NCBI GenBank assembly: GCA_031769625.1
Contig: JAUIMM010000015.1
Coordinates: 28,922,501 to 28,986,500 of the forward strand
Length of the DNA stretch: 64,000 nucleotides
From: Taudactylus pleione
Taxonomy: Eukaryota > Chordata > Amphibia > Anura > Myobatrachidae
Direction of reading: 5' to 3'
In this document: positions 42,702 through 51,600 of the stretch, one piece after another
Numbering within the stretch: the stretch's first letter is position 1
Layout of the letters: every line of letters begins with the position of its first letter
The notes under the pieces: model-generated
Seen by the model: only the letters and a program-made list of their open reading frames with translations
Database searches by the model: none
What the model was told of the DNA's origin: nothing
Translations under genes and position numbers: made by a program

Positions 42702-45700
42702 CTTGGAGTTGGTAACAGCAGTAAGTACTGCAGGTAGCGCTGTATGTTGGTGACAGCGCTGGAAGCTGGAGACAGCAGTAAGGTCTGCAGGCAGCGCAGT
42801 TTGTTGGCGACATCGCTGCGTGATGGTAACAGCAGAAAGTTTTGCAGGCAGCGCTGTGTGTTGGTGATATCGCTGGGAGCTGGAGACAGCAGTAAGTTCT
42901 GCAGGCAGCCCTGGGTGTTGGTGACAGTGATGGGAGCTGGTAACAGCAGTAAGTTTTGCAGGCAGCGCTGTGTGTTCGTGACAGCACTGGGAGCTGGTAA
43001 CAGTGATAAGTTCTGCAGGCAGCGCTGTGTGTTGGCGACAGAGATGGGAGCTGGTAACAGCGATAAGTTCTGCAGGCAGCGCTGTGTGTTGGTGACAGTG
43101 ATGGGAGCTGGAGACAGCAGTAAGTTCTGCAGGCGGCGCTGTGTGTTGGTGATATCGCTGGTAGCTGGAAGCGCTGTGTGTTGGTGAGATCACTGGGAGC
43201 TGGAGACAGCAGTAAGTTCTGCAGGCAGCGGTTTTTGTTGATGATATCGCTTGGAGCTGGAAACAGCAGTAAGTTCTGCAGGCAGCGCTTTGTGTTGGTG
43301 ATATCGCTGGGAGCTGGTAACAGCAGTAAGTTCTGCAGGCAGCGCTGTGTGTTGGTGGCAGCTCTGGGAGCTGGAGACAGCAGTTAGTTCTGCAGGCAGC
43401 ACTGTGTGTTGGTGACAGTGATGGGAGCTGGTATCAGCAGTATGTTCTGCAGTCAGCGCTGTGTGTTGGTGACAGTGATGGGAGCTGGTAACAGCAGTAA
43501 GTTCTGCAGGTAGCGCTGTGTGTTGGTGATATCGCTGGGAGCTGGAGACAGCAGTAAGTTCTGCAGGCAGTGCTGTGAATTGGTGATATCGCTGGAAGCT
43601 GGTAACAGCAGTAAGTTCTGCAGGCAGTGCTGTGTGTTGGTGACAGCACTGGGAGCTGGAGACAGCAGTAAGTTCTGCAGGCAGTACTGTGTGTTGGTGA
43701 TAATGCTGGGAGCTGGATATTGCAGTAAGTTCTGCAGGCAGCGCTGTGTGGTGGTGATATCGCTGGCAGCTGGTAACAGAAGTAAGGTCTGCAGGCAGCG
43801 CTGTTTGTTGGTGACAGTGATGGGAGCTGAAGGCAGCAGTAAGTTCTGCATGCAGCGCTGTGTGTTGGTGACAGTGATGGGAGCAGGAGACAGCAGTAAG
43901 TTCTGCAGACAGTGCTGTGTGTTGGTGATATTGCTAGGAGCTGGAGACAGCAGTAAATTCTGCAGGCAGCGCTGTGTGTTGGTGACAGCGCTGGGAGTTG
44001 TTAATAGCAGTAAGTTCTACTGGCAGTGCTGTGTGTTGGTGATATCGCTGGGAGCTGGAGACAGCAGTAAGTTCTGCAGACAGCGCTGTGTGTTGGTGAC
44101 AGTGATGGGAGCTGGTAACAGCAGTAAGTTCTGCAGGCAGCGCTGTGTATTGGTGATATCGCTGGAAGTTGGTAACAGCGATAAGTTCTGCAGGCAGCGC
44201 TGTGTGTTGGTGACAGTGATGGGAGCTGGAGACAGCAGTAAGTTCTGCAGGCGGCGCTGTCTGTTGGTGATATCGCTGGTAGCTGGAAGCGCTGTGTGTT
44301 GGTGATATCACTGGGAGCTGGAGACAGCAGTAAGTTCTGCAGGCAGCAGTTTTTGTTGATGATATCGCTGGGAGCTGGAAACAGCAGTAAGTTCTGCAGG
44401 CAGCGCTTTGTGTTGGTGATATCGCTGGGAGCTGGTAACAGCAGTAAGTTCTGCAGGCAGCGCTGTGTGTTGGTGGCAGCGCTGGGAGCTGGAGACAGCA
44501 GTTAGTTCTGCAGGCAGCACTGTGTGTTGGTGACAGTGATGGGAGATGGTAACAGGAGTACGTTCTGCAGGCAGCGCTGTGTGTTGGTGACAGTGATGGG
44601 AGCTGGTATCAGCAGTATGTTCTGCAGTCAGCGCTGTGTGTTGGTGACAGTGATGGGAGCTGGTAAGAGCAGTAAGTTCTGCAGGCAGCGCTGTGTATTT
44701 GTGATATCGCTGGGAGTTGGTAACAGCGATAATTTCTGCAGGCAGCGCTGTGTGTTGGTGACAGTGATGGGAGCTGGAGACAGCAGTAAGTTCTGCAGGC
44801 TGTGCTGTGTGTTGCTGATATCACTGGGAGCTGGAGATAGTGGTAAGTTCTGCAGGCAGCGCTGTGTGTTGGTTACAGCGCTGGGAGTTAGTAACAGCAG
44901 TTAGTTCTGCAGGCAGTGCTGTGTGTTGGTGACAGTGATGGGAGCTGGAGACAGCAGTAAGTTCTGCAGACAATGCTGTGTATTGGTGATATCGCTGGGA
45001 GCTGGAGACAGCAGTAAATTCTGCAGGCAGCGCTGTGTATTGGTGATATCGCTGGGAGCTTGTAACAGCAGTAAGTTCTGCAGGCAGCGCTGTGTGTTGG
45101 TGACAGCGCTGGGAGCTGGAGACAGCAGTAAGTTCTGCAGGCAGCACTGTGTGTTGGTGACAGTGATGGGAGCTGGTAACAGCAGTAAATTCTGCATGCA
45201 GCGCTGTGTTTTGGTGACAGTGATGGGAGCTGGTAACAGCGATAAGTTCTGCAGGCAGCGCTGTGTGTTGGTGACAGTGATGTGAGCTGGTAACAGCAGT
45301 AAGTTTTGCAGGCAGCTCTGTGTGTTGGTGATATCGCTGGGAGCTGGAGACAGCAGTAAGTTCTGCAGGCAGCGCTGTGTTTTGGTGATATTGCTGGGAG
45401 CTGGTAACAGCAGTAAGTTCTGCAGGCAGCGCTGTGTGTTGGTGACAGCGCTGGGAGCTGAAGACAGCAGTAAGTTCTGCAGGCAGCGCTATGTGTTGGT
45501 GATATTGCTGGGAGCTGGATACCGCAGTAAGTTCTGCAGGCAGTGCTGTGTGTTGGTGATATCGCTGGGAGCTGGATATCGCAGTAAGTTCTGCAGGCAG
45601 CGCTGTGTGTTGGTGATATTGCTGGGAGCTGGTAACAGCAGTAAGCTCTACAGGCACCGCTGTGTGTTGGTGACAGTGATGGGAGCTGGAGACAGCAGTA

Positions 45701-46799
45701 AGTTCTGCAGGCAGCACTGTGTGTTGGTGACAGTGATGGGAGCTGGAGACAGCAGTAAATTCTGCAGGCAGCGCTGTGTGTTCGTGACAGTGATGGGAAC
45801 TGGTAACAGCAGTAAGTTCTGCAGGCAGCGCTGTGTGTTGGTGACAGCGCTGGGAGTTGATAAAAGAAGTAAGTTCTGCAGGCAACGCTGTATGTTGGTG
45901 GCAGCGCTGGGAGCTGGAGACAGCAGGAAATTCTGCAGGCAGCGCTGTGTGTTGGTGATATCGCTGGGAGCTGGTAACACCAGTAAGTTCTGCAGGCAGC
46001 GCTGTGTGTTGGTGACAGTGATGGGAGCTGGAGACAGCAGTAAGATCTGCAGGCAGCGCTGTGTGTTGGTGACAGTGATGGGAGCTGGAGACAGCAGTAA
46101 GTTCTGCAGGCAGCGCTGTGTGTTGGTGACAGTGATGGGAGCTGGTAACAGCAGTAAGTTCTGCAGGCAGCGCTGTGTGTTGTTGACAGCGCTGGGAGTT
46201 GGTAACAGCAGTAAGTACTGCAGGTAGCGCTGTATTTTGGTGACAACGCTGGGAGCTGGAGACAGCAGTAAGGTCTGCAGGCAGCGCAGTTTGTTGGCGA
46301 CATCGCTGCGAGATTGTAACAGCAGAAAGTTTTGCAGGCAGCGCTGTGTGTTGGTGATATCGCTGGGAGCTGGAGACAGCAGTAAGTTCTGCAGGCAGCA
46401 CTGTGTGTTGGTGACAGTGATGGGAGCTGGTAACAGCAGTAAGTTTTGCAGGCAGCGCTGTGTGTTGGTGACAGCGCTGGGAGCTGGAGACAGCAGTAAG
46501 TTCTGCAGGCAGCGCTGGGTGTTGGTGACAGTGATGGGAGCTGGTAACAGCAGTAAGTTTTGCAGGCAGCGCTTAGTATTGGTGACAATGATGGGAGCTG
46601 GAGATAGAGATGAGTTCTGCAGGTTGCCCTGGGTGTTGGTGACAGCTCTGAGAGCTAGAGACAGAAATTAGTTTTGCAGACAGCGCAGGGTGTTAGTGAC
46701 AGCGGTGGGTGCTGGTGACAGCTGTAAGTTTTGCAGGCAGCACTGACTATTGATGACTGCGCTGGGAGCTGGAGATAGAGATGAGTTTTGCAGGCAGCA
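42702..46799. repeat. Terminal array block, copy 2
   Basis: This second copy of the 37,561-42,682 block begins with the same GCGCTTGGAGTTGG variant at 42,701. It matches copy 1 through the short-unit sites and the edge-type units (46,590-46,799). Diverged edge units match at an offset of 4,117 bp. The first copy joins interior-type units at about 42,682-42,690 without loss of the 57-bp phase, as expected for unequal exchange between homologous positions. Confidence 0.85.
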
Positions 46800-47015
46800 C
46801 TGGGTGTTGGTGACAGCACTTGGTCCTGGAGATAGCAGTGAGTTCTGCAGGCAGCACTGGGTGTTGGTGACAGCATTGGGTCCTGGAGATAGCAGTGATT
46901 TCTGCAGGCAGCACTGGGTGTTGGTGACAGCACTGGGTCCTGGAGATAGCAGTGAGTTCTGCAGGCAGCACTGGGTGTTGGTGACAGCTGTGGAAGTTGG
47001 AGACAGAAATGAGTT
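46800..47015. repeat. Diverged right-edge units of the array
   Basis: The last units differ from the interior. They carry CTGGGTCCTGGAGATAGC, GCAGTGAGTTCTGC and CAGCACTGGGTGTTGG, and are nearly identical to each other. This suggests local homogenisation apart from the main array. Similarity ends after GAAATGAGTTTTGG, just before CCATACAATAGG. An open plus frame runs out of the last unit to a TAG at about 47,143; I see no sign that it is a gene. Confidence 0.85.
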
Positions 47016-47362
47016 TTGGCCATACAATAGGTTGATTGCACACTCTTGGGCGATCAGCCACTCAGTGGATCACGCTGGAATAAATGAGCAGCTAGAAGTT
47101 ATTGCCGGTCATAGCTACAACTTCAGTTGGGTTTATCTGCTCTAGTATACAGTTGTATTATTCTGCTCCTGTGTTTCCGACTTCTGCTTGTTTATTGCCT
47201 GCCGTGACCTCGGATCTGTATTAGTTTGTATTTTTGCCTATTCCTTTTGTCCCTTTGTATTGGCTATTCTAACCTAGTCAACTTTGTAGTGGCTATTCTG
47301 ACCTACAGTAGTTGAAATTTTATTGTATACTGTATTTTGACACTCTGGAATTATAGGATAAA
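47016..47362. other. Unique right flank of the array; LTR- or repeat-like, no gene
   Basis: This is non-satellite sequence with a pyrimidine-rich stretch at 47,160-47,260 (CTCCTGTGTTTCCGACTTC and following) of a kind I recall from interspersed repeats in frogs. There is an imperfect duplicate built on GGCTATTCTAACCTA and GGCTATTCTGACCTA at about 47,262-47,310. No reading frame is convincing. An interspersed repeat at the array border is an inference. Confidence 0.4.
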
Positions 47363-47839
47363 GGGCCTGATTCAGAAGAGGACGTGGCAGCGGCTGCATT
47401 TGTGATGCAGTCGCGCCTGTGTATTTATGCTACAAAGTCCTTCACAGGTGCAAACCTGCATTTCCAAATGTGCAAGGACTGAGATGCCCACTGTCAGTGT
47501 CCGCAGATGCAGAAATACCTCTTGCACCATGGAAACTTTGCCTGAGTACGGCCTCCTACTGTATGTGAGTGGTTCAGTGTCTCTGTACACAACAGCTTTC
47601 TGCATTACACTCACACCATCTCCTGGGTATTTTTAGCGACCGTCCTGTTACCTCCTAGTTAGCGTCAAAGAATGCCCCTTACATTTCTGCTTCTGTGCAC
47701 CTAAATTTGATCTGCAACTCTAAATGTACAAAATCGGGACACATGGGTGGTGCGAATTAGACACACGCCCCCCAAAAAAACAAAACATCATCAGCTGTTT
47801 GCGTGAATATCGGCATAGTGTGTGACTCTGATTCAGGCC
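47363..47839. mobile_element. Harbinger-like MITE with GGGCCTGATTCAGA ends
   Basis: The left end is GGGCCTGATTCAGA and the right end is TCTGATTCAGGCC, an imperfect inverted repeat. Both ends are flanked by AAA (47,360-47,362 and 47,840-47,842), a candidate 3-bp target duplication. It is 477 bp and has no transposase frame. The same end motif bounds the elements at 56,078 and 57,935, the latter with a TTA duplication, which fits the PIF/Harbinger habit. Superfamily assignment is inferred from end and target length only. Confidence 0.65.
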
Positions 47840-47987
47840 AAAGACTCGTATTCATCTGGTTATTGCGAGGGGTTGTCTTCTACCTTCACTTAAATATTTC
47901 CACTAGGATTGTTTACTATTGTTATCCTTTCTGATTGTTACTACAAGTTAATGTACTGTATGTTGTTATTTTATTAGGTGAAGGTTC
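47840..47987. other. Short unique AT-rich spacer
   Basis: No feature is recognised between the two elements; the sequence is simple AT-rich DNA. Confidence 0.5.
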
Positions 47988-47995
47988 CATTAGGT

Positions 47996-48378
47996 CATAC
48001 TTGCCTACCCTTCCGATTTGGTCGGGAGCCTCCTGAAACTCGGGTGCCGTTCCCGACCTCCCAGGAAGGCAGGCAATCCTCACGGCTGCTGCCCACCCCT
48101 CCTATCCCTCCGCAATAACTCCTGCAACCCCCGCAGCTGGGGGCCGGTGATGCGATTCGCATCATTTTGGCCCCGCCCCCTGCTTCACAATGCCTATATT
48201 ATCGGCATTGTGTAGCGGGGGTGGGGCCAAATGGACACGATCGCGTGGACCTGCCCCCGCCACGCCCACATGTGCCTGTCACCCGCCCGGCCACTCCCCC
48301 TTGTTCCAGCCACGCCCCCAGTCCTGCCAATCTGGCTGCTCATTCCCGAAAGGAGCAGCCAGAAAGTCGGCAGGTATG
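47996..48378. mobile_element. hAT-like MITE with 8-bp target duplication
   Basis: The ends are CATACTTGCCTACC and, inverted, CATACCTGCCGAC. They are flanked by CATTAGGT (47,988-47,995) and CATTACGT (48,379-48,386), an 8-bp duplication with one mismatch. The interior is GC-rich. A long stem sits around 48,172-48,230, where GGCCCCGCCCCCTGC pairs with a later GCGGGGGTGGGGCC and AATGCC pairs with GGCATT. It has no transposase and is 383 bp. Eight-base duplications are typical of hAT elements; the class call is an inference. Confidence 0.65.
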
Positions 48379-48386
48379 CATTACGT

Positions 48387-49830
48387 GTCCCAATATACTT
48401 ATTCCTTTGAGTGCCTTATTTTCTAAATACTATATATATATATATAAAAAATATATAATTGTTTTTCTATAGCTCCGCCACCAGTATCTCCACCCACAGT
48501 TCCTGAACTTATTTTTCCATAATAATAGCCATGGGAAAGTGTATGTTGTATAGCTTTATGGGAAATGTGTCTAGTTATAGATAAAGTCAAAGGTTCTAAA
48601 TTTATTAAGTGTTCATGTATGATTTACAGTATAGCAGCATTCACACAATTATGGTGTTTAATACGTTGGAGCCGGTATGCTTCTTTCATGAGCAAATGTT
48701 AGATCTGTAATCTCCACTCTAGTGTAAGACATATGGACTGGGACTTTTTTATATCAACTCATTTACAACATTTGTTTTAGCATCTTGCACTCCGTTCACA
48801 CCTATAAAACCCGGTCATATTACTTATAACAGACAATTTCCGGGAGTGCTGGGATCTGAAAGTCATGAAATATAATTGACCAAAATGCACAATGTTCTAG
48901 ACTCATAAACCCCAACATTTTTAAATCACGTTATATTCATAGAGTAATCACATACTGTAATAATTCCTGCAGGATGAAAATGCATGTAGTTTATCTTCAA
49001 CTTGTCATTATTACATGTGCACATGAAGCAACTAATCTCAGTTTGCAAAACATAATTTGTGATCACTGTAAACATGACAAGTAAGTGACACAAGTAGAAA
49101 TAATAAAAATAATAATAATAAAAATAATAATAATAATAATGATAGTATTATTATTATTATTATTATTATTAAGGATATAAAATAAAATAACCTATAACAA
49201 GTTTGGAAAGTGATCACAGCATCACAATAAATTAACATACAAACATATATCATGTAAGCCAGTGATGGGTAACAGACAGGTACACCAAGGAAGGGGGTTT
49301 CGAAGGGTACACTTATAACCAAATTTTAATTCACGCATATATTTCATACCCGGAATCAAAATGAAATACCAAAACAGAATTCCAATAAACTACAAATGTT
49401 ATAATATATAAAGTAGTAAGAAATCAATATTTGCATTTCAGTCAACATGTTACTTTGTGGCTAAAGACAAAGGTAATATACAATACATCATTTGTAATTT
49501 GTGTGTGTACATATGCTTATACTGTATGTGCACTAAGCAATATGCAGTCAGTATTTTTTATCTTTAACAACCTGAATAGCAGAAAGTAGAAACATATGAA
49601 TGCATAAATTGCATACTTTAGAAAAACAAGGCATCTGTTCTTTCATCCCTCAAACTGTATTTATAACACCAAATAAAATCTATACATATTATACAACTTT
49701 TTTTTTCTTTTAAAATCCATAATTTAAACCTGACAAATACAAGGCTTAGTTTCATCTCCCATGTATAATGAATTTCCATTTGAAATGGGAAAGAAATTAT
49801 ATTTCTGGTAAATAAAACCAAGATCACTAT
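48387..49830. other. AT-rich non-coding stretch with microsatellites
   Basis: No gene is recognised. It contains a short TA run at about 48,429-48,446 and the AAT/ATT microsatellite listed separately. The remainder is AT-rich sequence with many stops in all frames and could be intron or intergenic DNA. Confidence 0.6.
49100..49172. repeat. AAT/ATT inverted microsatellite
   Basis: About 40 bp of AAT-type repeats are followed, after GATAGT, by about 27 bp of ATT repeats. The two halves are complementary and could form a hairpin. Confidence 0.9.
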
Positions 49831-50017
49831 TTATATCTCCGATTGCAGAATATTTATTTCAGACCTCAAGGATGTTGCATCATATTTGGTATCAATTGTG
49901 TGTCTGAATGTAACAATTATTAAGTCATCCACTAAACGAGTCTGCACTGTCCTTTGGAGAGTTCCAGGGCCCAAAGTATATGTGCCGTGTGCAACTATCC
50001 AATAACTGTGCAAGTCC
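49831..50017 (-). other. Weak candidate terminal exon (unidentified)
   Basis: On the minus strand, an open frame of about 61 codons follows an AG acceptor (GCCGCAG, plus positions 50,018-50,024) and ends at TAA (plus 49,831-49,833). The peptide begins DLHSYWIVAHGTYTLGPG and ends INILQSEI. Its composition is protein-like for such AT-rich DNA, but the polypyrimidine tract is poor (TATAATTTTACGCCGCAG) and I recognise no family. It could equally be a relic of a mobile element or a chance frame. Confidence 0.2.
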
Positions 50018-50397
50018 CTGCGGCGTAAAATTATATTATATTTATTATTATTCAAATCTTAAAAATTATATATTATGCTATATGACATGCTTTAACATTC
50101 AACAACAGTCTTGTAACCTGGAACTCCAATCTGCCAATCCAGCTTCACTCTATAAAGGACCCTAAAATTCTACTAATTTCGGCTCAGTGGACAAATTGTT
50201 TTCCGCCTAACGCCAGTATGAATAGACAATAGAAAAAAAAAAGCTAGCAACTACTATAAACTCTTTTTATATCAGTCTCTGGTTTGCGATGAACTGGAAC
50301 CTTTAACTAATAAATCACTCCTAGAAGGCTACTGAGAGTCTTAGATAGGAAACAAGAAACACAAGTTTAAAAAACTTCTGTTCATTTATTATTACAG

Positions 50398-50469
50398 GAG
50401 ATTGGAATTGAACAGTTAGACTGCAGTGCGGATCTTACGATGCACAGCGTGTTACTTCTTTGCAATCAG
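50398..50469 (+). other. Weak candidate 72-bp internal exon (unidentified)
   Basis: A segment bounded by a good acceptor context (TTCATTTATTATTACAG ending at 50,397) and a donor CAG/GTATGC at 50,470 is exactly 72 bp. It is open only in phase 0, reading EIGIEQLDCSAD at the start and LLLCNQ at the end. The other two phases hit stops early. Length, phase and sites are consistent with a small coding exon. No partner exon is recognised in the window and the peptide is not one I can name. Chance occurrence is quite possible. Confidence 0.25.
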
Positions 50470-51478
50470 GTATGCAGAGAGGTCGAGGGCAGCGGGTATT
50501 GATTACCCAGGCCTGGGTTTGTTGGTGGGGCCTGGCAGGGGCCCGTGTCCGATGCCGCCACCCCCCTCCCTATTACCTGTCAAAAGCCCAGCATGCCTGT
50601 GGGAGGAGAGATCACATTGATGATGACCCCCCCTTGGATTTGCGCCAGGCTGACGGGCTCACAGTGCCCTTCGCCCCAGAGCACAGCCTCCCAACGATTA
50701 GGCCACGCCCCTTCCCCCGGGTCAGCTCTCTCTATGGCTCTGTCTGTAATCCATCACTTTTTTCCCATGTTCACATAGGTCCATGTAGTGCCTGCATAAA
50801 AATAACTATTAAACCTTGTCTGCAGTCTGGGGAGTAAATTTACAGAAGGCCGGTTTTAATCATCTAAAAATCAATCTAAATCGATTAACATCGATGTTGT
50901 ATTTCAGGGCCTAACTGACACATTTACTAACACGATTTTAATATATTGATTTTTAAGTGTATCCGGTGATGCTCGCAAAGAGACTCCGGAACACCATAGG
51001 GATGGTCAGAATATTGGCACCTCGTGGACACCAAATTCTCCAAATTTCCATTGCACCCCATAGAGGAGCGCAGGAAAAGAGCTTTGTTGGGCTACAGTCA
51101 TTCTTGAGGATGTGTGCAGCTGGACATCCCAGTCTCACATCACCGAGAATTGAATTCCCACCACCAGCAAGACCATCACAGCCATACAGCTTACTTTTGC
51201 TAAAATGCAAAACAGCACCTACAGTACTAGCAGGACTTACTCCTAATTCTAAATCAGGCTGTTTGTAGTAATCTACAAGCATAGAAATACAAATAAAAAT
51301 ACCTGAGAGAAACAATCTAACAGCAGCTCTGAGAAGCAAAAACAATAATATAAAGAAAGATGTTAAATGGAAGAAATGGCTAAGAAAAAATCAACACCAC
51401 ATTATACTGTACTTGTCATCCTGACTTGCCACTATGAATACAGGGCACTAAGGGGTCTATTTATAATTTCCACACTAG
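50470..51478. other. No gene recognised; GC-richer patch then unique DNA
   Basis: Bases 50,480-50,760 are GC-richer, with homopolymer C runs. Bases 50,830-50,940 contain AATCAATCTAAATCGATT, which looks like an internal part of an interspersed repeat. Bases 50,950-51,270 may be another repeat copy: its minus strand has an open frame with no recognisable domain and a right border near AATCAGGCTGTTTGTAG. Nothing supports a gene. Confidence 0.4.
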
Positions 51479-51600
51479 AGGGAGATGTATCAAACCTTGG
51501 AGAGAGATAAAGTGAAGAGAGACAAAGTACCAACCAATCAGCTTCTAACTGTCCTTTTTCAAAAACAGTAAAATGACAGATGCTGATTGGCTGGTCTCTC
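51479..51600. mobile_element. Truncated palindromic MITE (GATGTATCAAACCTTGG type)
   Basis: The left arm GGGAGATGTATCAAACCTTGG, ACCAACCAATCAGC and the partial right arm GCTGATTGGCTGG match the full copies at 52,782 and 57,334. The right arm stops at about 51,600, so the outer right end is missing. Confidence 0.75.

Larger units (their letters stand above)
2772..44295. repeat. Eleven 35-bp truncated units (shared 22-bp deletion)
   Basis: Units lacking the same 22 bp lie at 2,772-2,806; 5,141-5,175; 14,809-14,843; 18,207-18,241; 20,514-20,548; 28,472-28,506; 34,205-34,239; 38,914-38,948; 40,146-40,180; 43,143-43,177 and 44,261-44,295. Each reads GCTGGTAGCTGGAAGCGCTG or a CpG-decayed form. A full-length relative carrying the same flanking variants is at about 8,938-8,994, so the deletion probably arose once in such a unit and spread by duplication. 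The 22-bp loss breaks the 3n phase, which is why open frames end or switch at these sites. Confidence 0.9.
1..47015. repeat. 57-bp tandem satellite array, at least 47 kb
   Basis: A 57-bp unit recurs without interruption from the first base to about 47,015, roughly 825 units; the left edge is outside the window. Landmarks in each unit are GTGTTGGTGA, then ATATCGCTG, ACAGTGATG or ACAGCGCTG, then GGAGCTGG, GCAGTAAGTTCTGCAG and CAGCGCTG. In one plus frame the unit reads as the 19-residue VLVISLGAGDSSKFCRQRC. Other frames, including three on the minus strand, are also largely open because the unit length is a multiple of 3. No intron, start context or unrelated coding block interrupts it. The first 3.2 kb lack both higher-order markers described below and look the least organised. 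I read this as non-coding satellite DNA. The family is not one I recognise. Confidence 0.97.

Noticed and set aside
1..47015. CRISPR-like repeat array
   Set aside because: There are no unique spacers between constant repeats; the whole 57 bp repeats, and the flanks are eukaryotic mobile elements.
1..47015. Cysteine-rich secreted toxin or antimicrobial repeat gene
   Set aside because: Cys recur because every unit has TGC and TGT codons in one frame. There is no signal peptide, exon structure or processing sites.
48018..48472. Pro-rich plus-strand frames
   Set aside because: They fall inside the GC-rich hAT-like MITE, and the proline runs come from CCCCGCCCCC tracts.
49038..49322. Minus-strand frame with poly-Ile/Leu
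   Set aside because: It is a translation of the AAT/ATT microsatellite.
50953..51345. Minus-strand frame of 130 codons
   Set aside because: No recognisable domain. The nucleotide sequence looks like part of an interspersed repeat, and it has no splice or promoter context.
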